Source of the DNA: Berberis thunbergii
Taxonomy: Eukaryota > Streptophyta > Magnoliopsida > Ranunculales > Berberidaceae
Length of the DNA: 64,000 nucleotides
Direction: 5' to 3'
NCBI GenBank assembly: GCA_003290165.1
Contig: QNQO01000557.1
Location: 310,001 to 374,000, forward strand
In this document: positions 1 to 10,010 of the stretch, piece by piece
How positions within the stretch are numbered: the stretch's first letter is position 1
Layout: the number at the start of each line of letters is the position of its first letter
Position numbers and translations under genes: made by a program
Notes under the pieces: model-generated
Database searches by the model: none
The model's input: only the letters and a program-made list of their open reading frames with translations
Told to the model about the DNA's origin: nothing

Positions 1-1927
1 GGTAGCTACTGAAATATCAAAGGGCGATGATATAAATAATGATATTCAACCACGAAAAATCTATGAACGTCAATAAAATGAAATGATTGGCCAAATAGAA
101 AGATGTTGTTCAAGTGACTTGGGTTCCGTTGAGAAATGTGGTGTCTTTGGATTTATAGTACAAATACTAGTGTGTAAACCTTGTTAGTTTTAAATGAGTG
201 TTTGTAAGAAAACAAAAAGAGAGAATGAAACTGTTAGCTATATGACAAGATTCTTGGCACAAGGGTTCCTGCAGAAACCCAACATTTGATAAAATGATTC
301 CCGGTTATGGATATAAATACATTCCATTAAGTATTGTTGTTTCTAATAACTTGGTATGTAAATTATGAAAGTCATAACTACTTATTTATATGAGAATTTA
401 GACACAGATAGATATTATAAACCCCCTGAAGGATTTACTTTGCTTGAAGCAAAACCATTAAATAATCACTCAATACAAGCAAGATATGTTTTATACAATT
501 TGAACAATTTCAAAAGAATGTGGTATAATTGTCATAGATAAGATTATGCAAATCGAGTAAAGTAATACTAGAATCTTGGTCCGTTAATCAAAATATATTG
601 ACAAGATTTGTAACACTTTTAACATGGACAACTCCCATCTACTTAGTACGTCCATGGTTATCCTATTTTTAGATCTCAAGAAAGACTTGTATCAACTAAT
701 TAAGGATACTCGGTTGTGAAATACCATATGTAAGTATCATTGGTGCATTGTTATATTTGGCACCAAGTGCATAACCTCATATAATATTATATATGCAATT
801 ACTAGCAAGGTATAGCTTTGCACTGACTTGTAGATATTGTGAAGTTACACTTATATCTTCATGAGATCATTGATCTGAGTTTATTCTTATGATTAATCTA
901 ATCATTCCCACCTAGTTGGCTACGCAAATTCAGGTTCTCTGTTTAGCCCTTATAAGGGTTGCTCACAGGTAGGTTCCGTATTTATGCATTGTAGTGCTTA
1001 TTAAACAAACTTATTGGTCTATCGATTACAATATATGACGACAATGTTGCATGTATTGTTAAAATGCAAGACGACTTCATCAAAAGAGATTGAACGAAAC
1101 ACATTTCAATAAAATCCTTCTACCCATATGAGTTTCAAAAAAACCATGTGATTGAAGTCGATTAAGTTCAATATAGTGGCAACCTTGTAGATATTATTTT
1201 CATCAAATTGGTTTAGCAGAAACTTAATCATCCAAGAAATTCAAGTTCTACTATCATAAGGGAGAGTCATTATCAGGGGAAGTATCCAGAAGTATACCCC
1301 CAGTGTACCCAGAAGTATACCCTCGGTGTACATCTAGAAGTGTACTATGAAATCATCCAGAAATATGTTTTAAAATTTTATATAAGTATGTTATATTTTA
1401 TTTATGTGTGTTGTACTCTTTCCCTCGACAAGGTTTTTCCCACTGAGTTTTCTTGTCAAGGTTTTAGTGAGACAACATTATGCACATGTAGTATCCTGAA
1501 GTATGCAAAATTGGTGACTGTACTCTTTTTCCTCCGACATAGTTTTATCCCATTGGGTTTTCCTGTCAAGGTTTTAACAAAGCAGCATTATGCACATCTA
1601 CCATCTTCTTGAAGAATGTTGTATATTTTTTTTTTTTACCTTCGTCTAGGATTTTTCCACAGGGATTTATTGGCAATGTTTTTAATGAGACAATGGTGGA
1701 AATACAACTTCTATTGCACAAAGATATACTCATACTCAAGAAGAGACGCATGACTGAATATCACTTACATAATCCGATGTATGGAAGTAAAACATGCCGA
1801 TTTTACAATCTCTTCATTTGTTGTACTTTTCAAGGGGAACATTTTATCAGGATGAGACCTAATTCACTTTGATCTTTTCTATCGGAGGTTTTAACGAGAC
1901 AACATGCGGTGAACATCCAAGGAGGAG
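1..1927 (+). pseudogene. Copia element A, RT-RNase H relic (5' end cut by window)
   Basis: Frame-broken remains of the C-terminal half of a Ty1/copia polyprotein. Readable blocks in order: an RT block around 227-300 with the RFLAQGF/LQKP pattern; a block at 365-450 reading YLYENLD then PPEGFT (copia YLYG-LD--IYM--PEGF); a YVLYNL / MWYN block near 485-540; an RNase H entry near 715-840 matching VSLVHCYIWH; and an RNase H C-terminus at 1090-1240 with KHISIKI then NLVDIFIKL. Stops and shifts occur every 20-60 codons, so no protein is made. The YLYG, MWYN and tail patterns fit the Tork/TNT1-like copia group, but the lineage is inferred by eye. Confidence 0.8.
1412..1905 (+). repeat. Degenerate tandem repeat between copia A pol and PPT
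   Basis: Four diverged copies of a module built around 'GACAAGGTTTTTCCCACTG ... TTTTCTTGTCAAGGTTTTA ... GAGACAACATTATGCACAT', starting near 1416, 1521, 1628 and 1823 (spacing about 105, 107 and 190 bp). It lies between the RNase H end and the polypurine tract. I have seen such pyrimidine-rich modules just upstream of the PPT in plant copia elements. No coding function is apparent. Confidence 0.7.
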
Positions 1928-2220
1928 TGTTGTAAAATATTGTGGAACATAATGAATGTCCACCTCCTCAACACATGGGTATTGAGGTGACATCACTACC
2001 ATTTTTTTGAAAGGCCGGCGTGCCGTTGGTGGGTATAAGACCCAAGACGTGGGAGTTAAACCACTACAACCTTAACCAACCAGGCTACCATTGGCGTGGC
2101 ATCGCTACCTTATGCATGGGTAGTTGATGTCCACCTCATGTTAATTTTAAAAGCATATAAAATGGATCTATGCTATTGTAAGAGATTTTTTCACATTTGT
2201 ACAAAAATTTAGAAAGAAGA
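1919..2220 (+). mobile_element. Copia A polypurine tract and truncated 3' LTR
   Basis: AAGGAGGAG (1919-1927) is the polypurine tract and is followed directly by TGTTGTAAAATATTG (from 1928), a typical copia 3' LTR start. The LTR is interrupted by a SINE and ends at 2220, where the left inverted repeat of the MULE starts. The LTR end beyond the MULE is not convincingly recognisable after 16455. The matching 5' LTR lies outside the window. Confidence 0.72.
1987..2109 (-). mobile_element. tRNA-derived SINE, old copy, inside copia A LTR
   Basis: Element body 2001-2095, read on the minus strand: an A-box-like CCTGGTTGGTTAAGGTT near its start, a B-box-like GGGTCTTATACCC, and a 3' end GCCGGCCTTTC followed by A7. 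The flanks GTGACATCACTACC (1987-2000) and GTGGCATCGCTACC (2096-2109) are an imperfect 14-bp target duplication with two mismatches. The 3' end GCCGGC-TGCCTTTCAAAA is shared with the SINE at 58559-58737, so both belong to one family. This copy is shorter (about 95 bp) and older. Confidence 0.75.
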
Positions 2221-2930
2221 AATAGTTCTACACTGCCTTGTTTGGGTGCCTCTCATGCGCTAGACGTGCTGCTCTTCACGTGATTGCTGAGGTGGCATTA
2301 AAACTGGCTTTATGGGTATGGGAATAAACTTACAACCAAACACCAATAGTTGTTCTCCCCCAAATACGCTCTAAAGCTTCAATTGTATCATATAACACAA
2401 CACAATCTTCTCTTCGTCTCACCCAAGCAGCAAGTTATCCCCCAAATCCCCTTGAGTAGCAGAACACAACGTCTTCTTCCATATGAATGCAGGGCCCTTC
2501 GTAAAACTACGCTTAATTTCGTTTACTTCTCATCGCAGTGAATCTTCAGCACACCCAAGATCTTCAGCGACTGTCTCGTATTTATTTCTGCCCTTCAGTC
2601 ACTTTCTCAGGTATTATTCTCCCATTCTCTTTGTTTGTATCTTTACCATTGCAAAAAAAACAAATCAATTTTCACAATTTGAACTACTATGACCTTCCTG
2701 ACTTTTGGGTTAAAATACAAAGTGCATGGTCTGAGGTTGGAATTGTATTGAGTTAACTAGGAAACATTCCAACATCAATCCATATTGAGCGCTTCATCCG
2801 CTCTGTTACAAATAAAAGATAGATATATGCCAATGGTCTTTTTCTTTTTTTTGGGTTGATATTCATACATTTATTTGTTTGTATTGTTAAGTCGGTTCAT
2901 TCCCTGCCAATTCAGCCTGAAAAGGTCCAA
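2221..2930 (+). repeat. Left terminal inverted repeat of the MULE
   Basis: About 710 bp, matching the reverse complement of 15754-16455 almost throughout with scattered substitutions and small indels. Its inner end is at the GCCTGAAAAGGTCCAA block. Short open frames inside (for example 2350-2541 and 2483-2692) are not conserved as protein between the two repeats and I do not call them genes. The inner part is pyrimidine-rich, like the 5' leader of a transposase gene. Confidence 0.88.
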
Positions 2931-3202
2931 TCGATTTCTCGATGTTGGTAATGTTATGGGCTTTATCAATTTTTGGACGTTGGTTGTTGATTGTGGATCA
3001 AGAAGGGGTTTTGTTTGTATGTGTGTAAAGTTGCACTTTGGTATCTATAATTGTTGGTTTTATTTGAGTGTTTTTGTCGATGGTTTTGTATATGTTGGAA
3101 ATGGACTAATGGGTTTACATTACACATTTTTTGTGACCGTGATTTTTTCCCAAATTGATGAATTTGCTTGCTTTTATGTTGAAATCAAGATTTTAAACAG
3201 GA

Positions 3203-3450
3203 ATGACATACAAAGCATATATGGTGTATCACGGTCGTGATCCGGGAGTACGCCTAACATGGCAGGTTGTTTATCCCAAGTATCCCACTATAATGGTAGT
3301 TTGTATAAGGGTCTATATCAGTTGTCGAAGCATATGAAAATTATGATTTTTGGGTTCTCTTAGAAAAGGTGAGAAAATATCGTGAAGCAAGAAAAAACGA
3401 TGAAGAGGTGAAAATTCACGATCACATTTGTGAGGGTCAAGTCGAATAAA
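3203..3450 (+). pseudogene. Caulimovirus viroplasmin / RNase H1 N-terminal-like domain relic
   Basis: Starting at the ATG at 3203 the frame reads MTYKAYMVYHGRDPGV then LTWQ, the typical start of the small RNase H1 N-terminal (viroplasmin-like, hybrid-binding) domain with its Y-VY-GR-PGVY--W signature. After 3265 the match continues with a frameshift (CLSQVSHYNGSLYKG) and after a second shift reads EAYENYDFW at 3328-3354. So the fold is recognisable across two frameshifts. It lies just inside the left MULE repeat, on the strand opposite the transposase. It may be a captured host or transposon domain, or the relic of a second MULE ORF. Identification is by motif only. Confidence 0.6.
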
Positions 3451-3588
3451 ATAATGATCGAAGACATGAAACCCAAGCAAATATCGATCATTGGGCATTG
3501 ACAAGGAACATGATCAATCCATTATTAGTGATGATTATTATGACACTTGTAGTTGTTTTGATGAAGCTTGTGGTTGGTGAATGATATG

Positions 3589-4269
3589 TGATGATACACC
3601 AAAGCGGTCCCAAATCTGCGCCGTACCTGTGTAATGATGATCTCGAGGAACAACGGGTCCTAGCATTAGTCGAACACTGATCCTGCCCAAGCGGTTTTAA
3701 GCTCGCCCAATGCAATCTTCCAAACGGACAAGGATTCTTACAGCTTGCAAAGCCCATGTGTCTCACAACTATCCTCAATACCCGTAAAGCTCTATTAAGG
3801 CAAATATCTCGAGGATTAGTTTCGGATGGGCAGGTATAACAACTCTTTGCTTCCAACTAGTAAGCAGATTATAGAGTATATGTCACATAAGGAGACTTCT
3901 ACCTATAAACTACTCTTAGAACTGGAACTATTTCCTGCGTATCTAGGAGCATATGGTTAATAGGGAAACCTCCTTCCACAACACGACTCCTAATTAGAAA
4001 AGGATCTCCACGAAGATCTTCTTCCCTAAACTACGCCATCGATGACTTGGTCGAACCAGGACTCCTACACTATAGATAAGACATGAGGTTGGTAAGATAA
4101 GGTACGCTACAAATTCCCCGTTTAGAACATTATACCTTCCTCAAATCCCTGTCCGACTTTAGCATCAGAGTGCCATCGGCCACCACAATGGTGGTCTGTG
4201 GCTCACGTGCGTTCCTAGTGCAGGTTTGCAGGTCAAGGTCAAAGCATGGAACGAAAAAATTTTGCATCA
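3589..4269 (+). repeat. 5' LTR of Tat A
   Basis: 681 bp, from TGATGATACACCAAAG to TTTTGCATCA. From TTAAGGCAAATATCTC (3795) onward it aligns with 11828-12299. The reverse complement of the same family is seen at 61434-62125 and, more diverged, at 37212-37895 and 38129-38668. A TATA-like box TATAGATAAGACATGAGG lies near 4071-4090. Confidence 0.92.
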
Positions 4270-4272
4270 GTT

Positions 4273-4290
4273 TGGCGCCGTCCATGGGGA
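4273..4290 (+). other. Primer binding site of Tat A
   Basis: TGGCGCCGTCCATGGGGA starts three bases after the 5' LTR. TGGCGCCGT-(TG/CA)-GGGGA is the usual primer binding site type in plant gypsy elements; I do not assign the exact tRNA. Confidence 0.8.
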
Positions 4291-4344
4291 CGACAATGTT
4301 CCTAACATTTCACTAGCATCACATCTCTTCAAAATACAAAGGGA

Positions 4345-4880
4345 TGGTGACCACTAGATCACGCAACAATGAAAAATGAGGGGACACGTCGAACGCTCAG
4401 TCTGGCACTACTTCACCAGTCTTGACGGTGCAAGCGTTGCACTGGCATCAAACTCACATTCTCGAAACAACACCAACGAACCCCGAATCGAATCCAATAT
4501 CACTTTCTATGCAACAAATCTTGTTAATGATGAAGATGCTCAAGTCGATGAAACAGAAGCTCGACGAGACACTAAAGGCGTATCTAATTCACTTCAGCAG
4601 TGATCTAACTGCCGTCAACGTGTGCAACTAGACGACGGCTATCTCGGCTTTCATCAACGGTTTGAGGAAAGGTAAGTTCTATAACTTCCTAACTCTGTAC
4701 TCACAAACGGATATGATAGACTTGGAAAGGGAAGCACAGAGCTACATCGACCTAGAAGAAGAACGGGAAACCAGGAGCAAAGCCAGGCCCAAGGAGAAAT
4801 CGCTCGACAGGATATGCGTGCTACATGGAGCCCACTCCAAGTCCGGACTATCAAATAGGTTTAGGAAAAAAACTTTTTGA
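4345..4880 (+). pseudogene. Tat A gag, degenerate and shortened
   Basis: Starts at the ATG at 4345 with a stop soon after. The recognisable gag core is split over two frames: TLKAYLIHFSSDLTAVNVC (4570-4630) followed by AFINGLRKGKFYNFLTLYS (4640-4695) and a region with RARE/DLEEER-type charge (4715-4800). This is the Tat gag pattern of LRAYI-RF---A followed by AF--GL--GKF. The later gag motif with FH-D-GH-TE, visible in element B, is not seen between 4860 and 4980, suggesting an internal deletion joining gag to protease. Confidence 0.8.
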
Positions 4881-4929
4881 GGTATGAGGGTTCAAGTACT
4901 ACACAACGAACAACTAGCATCGCGCACTC

Positions 4930-5330
4930 AGAGGCATGACCATTCCATGCCACTAGCATTTACGGACAAATACCTCCATGGCATCCAACTCCCGCATATT
5001 GATGCCTTGGTAATAATGATCTCTCTTGTGAATTGGGAAGTAAGGAGATCCCTGGTGGACACTGGAAGTTCATTGAACGTCCCATTCCTTCGAACGTTCC
5101 GCAACATGCAATTAAAGGAACAGGCACTGACCCCTGATAACCGTTTGATGCTTGATTTTAGCGGCAAAAAATGATTTTCGGTTGGGAAAAATACAACTGA
5201 CGGTAATAGGGAGAGAGAAGACAACTCAAAATACTTTGTTGCAAGAGTTCATAGTGATCGACACACCTTCAACATATAATGCAGTCCTGGGGAGACGCTA
5301 GATAAACCAAATGGGAGTGGCTATCTCCAC
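4930..5330 (+). pseudogene. Tat A aspartic protease relic
   Basis: Contains PHIDALVIMISLVNWEVRRS followed by LVDTGSS (DTG codons 5058-5066), the retroviral-type protease active site in the Tat context PHNDALVV-I-I----V-RVLVD-GSS. Further on, in other frames, come a VIGREKTTQNT block and FIVIDTPSTYNAVLGR (5248-5297), the conserved protease-RT linker. The domain is frame-shifted and not functional. Confidence 0.82.
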
Positions 5331-5689
5331 CATACACCAGTGTATCAAGTATCCGATAAACCAAGCGGTCGCTAGGGGCCAGTGCATGACGACACTGCTA
5401 CCAAACGATCCTCAGTTAGCAGCCCTGTGACTAAAATGCCAATCATCTTCGCCCGAGGAACAAGGGGAGATCAACCTATCCCAGAGGATGAGGCCCTTAT
5501 AAGCTTCCGCGGCAGGCCCAATTGGAGTAAGAAACTATCACGGTTTACCTCGACAACCCTCTTAATAGCATGACTAGTCAGATAGGGTCCCGCTTGAGCA
5601 AGAATTTGGCAGAACAACTCACAAAGCTGCTATAATGGAACATGACATCTTTGCCTGGACCATGCGAGACATGGTGAGAATCGACTCAT

Positions 5690-6380
5690 CAATAATCACT
5701 CATCGCCTAGAGGTAGACCCCATAAGGTACGACAGAAAAAGAGGCATGTGGCGCTTGAAAGAAACACGATCATAAATGAGGATGTCTAGCTGTTACTTAA
5801 TGTAGACATGATTAAAAAAGTGTGATACCCAGACTGGCTGGCATACACTGTTTTTGTAAAAAAGAAAAATGGAAAGTGGAGACTGTGTGTAGACTACACG
5901 AACCTGAACAAAGCCTACCCGAAAGACAACTTCCCACTCCCCGCATTGATCAGATCGTGGATGCCACATATGGGCACAACTTACTAAATTTCGTGGATGC
6001 CTACTCAAGCTACAATCTAATATTGATGTACCCCTTGGATCAAGAAAATGCCTCTTTCATAACTGAAAGAGGGACATATTGTTATAGGGTGATGTCGTTC
6101 ATCTTAAAGAATGTAGGTGCTACATACCAACGACTGGTAAACCGAATGTTTAAAGAACAAATCGGTAGGAACATGGAGGTCTACATTGACGATATGCTAG
6201 TCAAGAGCCTCCGCAACCGACCACATAAGAGACCTCACTGAAGCGTTCAACCAGCTAAGGAAATACTAGATGAAGCTCAACCCGCAGAAGTACACGTTCG
6301 GAGTTGAGTCTGGAAAATTCTTAGGATTTATAGTGAACAAGAGAGGAATCTAAGCTGACCTGAAGCAGATTCAGGCCCTT
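5690..6380 (+). pseudogene. Tat A reverse transcriptase relic
   Basis: Begins with the conserved HRLEVDP and YDRKRG block (5700-5745). The longest frame (5822-6241) reads through KEKWKVETVCR, LPTPRIDQIVDAT, NFVDAYSSYN, YCYRVMSFILKNVGATYQR and NMEVYIDDMLVKS. The catalytic YVDD box is present as YIDD near 6180. It then continues out of frame with QLRKY, LNPQKYTFG and ESGKFLGF. Two frame breaks flank the core, so no active enzyme is expected. Confidence 0.88.
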
Positions 6381-7560
6381 ATCATTAGACAAATTCCTTT
6401 CTTTTTACAAAATACTAAGGGGAAACAAAGGGTTCTCGTGGAACGAATAGTGAAAATAAGCCTTTCAAACCCTTGAAGCATACACGGAGAGTCTAGAGCT
6501 ACTCTCAAAACCAACAACGGGGGAAACACTTTACTTATACTTTTCTGTTTCCAAGCATGTCATGGGCTCAGCCCTCGAATGCGACCGGGGAACCAAAAGA
6601 CCACGCCAGCAAAACCTTTGTGGAGGCGGAAGCACACTATCCGGACCTGGAAAAGTTAGCTTTAGAGCTGGTCACACCCTCTAGAAATCTAAGGCCCTAT
6701 TTTCAGGCCCATTCTATAACGGTTCTAACCAAGCATCTACTCCGCTCGGTATTGCATAAACTAGAGTTATCCGGCAGGATGGTGAAATGGTCAGTAGATG
6801 ACGCTGGGCAAAATAACGATTATTCTGTAGGTTAGTTTCATTAGATAATTAACTTGGAAGAACACAAGAGAATTGCCCAAAATACAGAGAAATAACTCTA
6901 ATGTTTAATTAAATTACTCAAATCAAAGGTATCTCTAAAATTAGCCCACAAGCGAAGCTTTATAGCTAAAACTCGTGATTATTAGAGTTTTACCAAAAAT
7001 AGCAAAACCCCAATAATCATGCTCAAACAAATATGTAATAAAAGAAATAAACTACCAGAAATCTGACCCAAATTGGGTTCAGAATAAATTCCTAAACAAT
7101 AATTGAAATATTACTATAAAGGGGAAAAAACTACTAAATTTGTGGATTCGAAAAGGAAAATGGTGGATTTTGGCCTTGAAAAGATGTGAAACGAATATCG
7201 CTAGTTGACCATAACGTGCGTACCGAAAAGATCTTTCTGAATTGGGGTCGTATGCGCGATTCTGATACTTGTAGCCAAAGTTATGGCCAAAATGTTAAAA
7301 CGCACCCAAAACTGCCAAATTAGAAAAATGACTATGATTTTCCTACCATCCTTGCGCTGATCTACTAATTCAAGATATTTTAGTGCTAACAACGTGTTAT
7401 TTGACAGCTCAACATCATCTGACTCGGATCCTTATGCATCAGTAGAACTTGGGTAGTTTGACATAAACTATGCCCCAAGAACCGCCGTCAAAGCACAGGC
7501 ACTGGCGGACTCCATCGCCGAGTTCGCTAGTGGAAAAGAGCCCAGGTAGATCACCAGACT
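6381..7560 (+). pseudogene. Tat A gypsy RNase H domain, interrupted by an insertion
   Basis: Before the insertion: WNE, the PTTGETL-like block (6515-6535), KTFVEAEAHYPDLEKLALE (6616-6675), RPYFQAHSITVLT and LRSVLHKLELSGRMVKWSV (ending 6797). After the insertion the same domain resumes at 7439 with SVELG, FDINYAPRTAVKAQALAD and SIAEF (to about 7530). The insertion therefore splits the W-(S/A)-(V/I)-EL codons. Confidence 0.88.
6799..7438. mobile_element. 640-bp insertion with 8-bp target duplication in Tat A RNase H
   Basis: Flanked by TCAGTAGA at 6791-6798 and again at 7439-7446; removing it restores the RNase H codons. The insert starts TGACGCTGGG and ends CCTTATGCA, has no coding capacity, and is AT-rich in its first two thirds. 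An 8-bp duplication suggests a hAT-like non-autonomous element, but TG...CA ends recall a solo LTR. I see no clear terminal inverted repeat, so the class is open. Confidence 0.75.
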
Positions 7561-7569
7561 TCGGATTCA

Positions 7570-8022
7570 AACATCTAGGAATGGACCTTGCACTGCGATG
7601 GGTCATCAATGGGAAAAACAAGTGGAACATGGATCACATTTCGCTCTCCCAGCGGTTTCGCACTCGAAAATGCCGTCAAATTCAGCTTTCCCGCTTCGAA
7701 CAACGGGGCTGAATACGAGGCCCTCTTATCCGGCTTGAAGCTAGCCTTGGGGATCGGGATAGATCACCTAACGACATACAACGACTCTAGACTGGTAGTC
7801 AACCAAGTCAAAGGAGATTTCAACAGCAAGGACCCTCGCATGATAGCCTACCGTGAAAAGGTACTCTGCGCAATGAGCGGGTTCAAGAGGTGCGAGATCG
7901 TACAATGCCCTCGGGACAACAATAAAAGAGCTGACGCGCTAGCTAGAGAAGCCTCAGCCTCAGTCGGAGTCTCAAGCGGTCTCATTGAATACCAAGAGCG
8001 ATCAAACCTCGACGAAGAATAA
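7570..8022 (+). pseudogene. Tat A second RNase H (aRNH) domain
   Basis: Open frame 7588-8022. It reads HCDGSSMGKTSG, then ASNNGAEYEALLSGLKLAL, YNDSRLVVNQVKGDF, KDPRMIAYREKV and NNKRADALAREAS. All four catalytic acids of a type I RNase H can be placed: D in CDGS, E in AEYEA, D in NDSRL and D in RADAL. This extra domain between RNH and INT is diagnostic for the Tat lineage. It is one of the best preserved frames here, but its neighbours upstream and downstream are broken, so it is read as part of a dead pol. Confidence 0.9.
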
Positions 8023-8061
8023 CCTAGAGATGTTTGCGCTGTAGACGCGTCACCAAATTGA

Positions 8062-9270
8062 ATGATTTCGATCGTCAAATACATCACAATCAGAGCCCTA
8101 CTGACCAAGAAGGTCAAAGTCAAAAGACTTAAAAACATAGCAGTGAGGTACACTATCCTAAATGATAAGTTATATAAGAGATTAGTGATAGGACCCTTGC
8201 TCCGATGTCTTTCACCTTTAGAGGCAAGTCAAGTCCTGGGAAGAATCCACGACGGTATATGTGAAAATCATCTGGAAGGAAAAACTTTCGCCCATAAAGC
8301 TGTAACTCTAGGATACTATTGGTCGACAATGCAACGAGATGCCAAAGATATTGTCTGCAAGTGCGACAAATGTTAAAGGTTCGCGCCGTACACACACATG
8401 CCTACTCAGCCACTGATACCGATGACAAGTCCGTGGCCATTCGTGTAGTGGGGGATGGACATCGTCGGACCGATCCCAGCTACGTTTGGTAAAAGGTTCA
8501 TTCTTGTGGCTTTCGACTACTTCACCAAATGGGTTGAAGCCGAGCCCTTATCCAAGATAGGGCAGGTCCAGATAAAAAATTCATATTGGCCACCATCGTT
8601 TGCAGATTTGGCATCTCCAAAGTAATGGTCAGCGACAACGAAACTCAGTTCGAAGATATAAAGGTTAAAAACTTGTGCAAAAGTTTGAACATCAATCACC
8701 ACTTCTCCTCGCTAGGGTGCCCACAAGCTGACGGCCAAGAAAAGGTTGCCAACCGAACAATCCTATAGGCGATCAAACGGAAGCTTGATGCTGCCAAAGG
8801 GAAATGGGTTCCAAAGCTACTAGGAATACTCTGGGCATATCAGACAACTAATAGAATCCCTACCGGAGAAACACCTTTCGCCATTGCATACGGGTGAGAA
8901 GCTATGGTTCTGGTAGAACTTGAAGTGCCTACCTTCCGAACGTAAGAATTCAGATCGGATGGTAACGATGAAGCCTTATGCGTTGGACTAGACCTCCTCG
9001 AAGAAAAGTGGGATTTAGCCTCCACCAAGATAGTTGCCTACCAACAACGGATAGCACAATACTACAACAAGAAATTTAAGCCACGTGAATTCATGGTGGG
9101 AGATTGGGTACTCAGAAAGACCCCAGCAAAACACCAAAGAAGTTGACACGGGAAGCTAAACCCAAATTGAGAAGGACCCTACAAAGTAACCAAGGTCAAC
9201 AAGCTAGGGACGTACTGGTTGGAAAACGTAGACGGCGACAGGCTTAAATGACCATGAAATGTAGAGCATC
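8062..9270 (+). pseudogene. Tat A integrase relic
   Basis: Zinc-binding region: RIHDGICENHLEGKTFAHKA followed by DIVCKCDKC (to 8376). Core: WGMDIVGPIP (8452-8480, first Asp), ILVAFDYFTKWVEAEPLSKI, MVSDNETQFED (8626-8660, second Asp), ADGQEKVANRTI (8730-8765, catalytic Glu in GQ-E). Then WAYQTT--IPTGETPFAIAYG (8830-8895) and a C-terminal GPYKVTKVNKLGTYWLENVDG tail (9175-9240). Stop codons after CDKC, in FV*WGMD and elsewhere break it. Confidence 0.88.
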
Positions 9271-9329
9271 TCAAAATTTTTATCAATAAAAATATTTGCA
9301 TTTACTAAAACTTCCATTGTTGTCCGTTA

Positions 9330-10010
9330 CGATCCCCGCTACGGCCAAAGTCGAATATCAACCCCAACGCCTGGTCCACTTCGCGCCGACGAAGACGACC
9401 GAGGAAGTGGGAGTCTAGTCAGTGCTCTCCCTCTTGATGATGATGACTGGCCAATGGATCATTGCTTTCTAACAAACAATGGTCATCGAACTTACCTAGT
9501 AAGCTTAGTTAGTTCGCGACTGATGACGATGGCTTTTGTTGCCCAATGCCTAGTCCGCTGTGGGAGCTAGTCAGCGCACTCGCTTGATGACGACGAATCG
9601 CCAAGGGATCATTGTTCTTTAATAGATAATGATCACCGAACTTACCAGGTAAGCTTAGTTAGTTCGCGACTGATGTCGATGGCTTTTGGTGCCGGATAAT
9701 GACCGAGGGAGTGGGATTCTAGTCAGCGCTCGCCCGCTTGATGATGACGACTCACCAAGGGATCATTGCTCTCTAACAGACAGTTGTCGCCGAACTTACC
9801 AGGTAAGCTTAGTCAGTTCATGACTGATGACGATAGCTTTTGGTGCCTAACGTCTGGTTCGTTGCGCGCGGACGACGATGGCGGAGAAAGTGGGAGTTTA
9901 GTCAGCGCTCACACTTCAGATGATGATGACTCGCCAATACATCATTACTCTCTAAACAAACAATGATGACGATGGGTTCTGGTACCCAATGCCTAGTCCG
10001 CCGCGCACAA
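9330..10010 (+). repeat. Tandem repeat array in the Tat A 3' region
   Basis: Four to five diverged units of about 150-180 bp. Anchor GATCATTG-TCT-TAA at 9457, 9607, 9761 and about 9940 (spacing 150, 154, 179). Other shared blocks are GAACTTACC-(A/T)GGTAAGCTTAGT-AGTTC, GACTGATGACGATGGCTTTTG and GTGGGA-TCTAGTCAGCGCTC. It is GC-richer than its surroundings and non-coding. Tandem repeats in the 3' untranslated region are known for Tat/Ogre elements and can seed satellites. Confidence 0.85.

Noticed and set aside
2001..2095. Possible tRNA gene on the minus strand
   Set aside because: A and B box likeness, A-tail and target duplication show a SINE; no cloverleaf with an anticodon arm could be drawn.
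2212..2220. 9-bp target duplication of the MULE
   Set aside because: GAAAGAAGA (left) and ATTTAGTTA (right, 16456-16464) do not match.
2350..2756. Three overlapping ORFs in the left MULE repeat
   Set aside because: They lie inside the terminal inverted repeat and are not conserved as protein in the inverted copy at 15754-16455.
9500..9850. Hammerhead ribozyme core (CTGATGA) in the tandem repeats, as in retrozymes
   Set aside because: CTGATGACGATGG recurs, but no paired stems or downstream GAAA core were found.
9330..10010. CRISPR-like array
   Set aside because: Units of 150-180 bp with diverged sequence in a plant retroelement; no short identical repeats with spacers.
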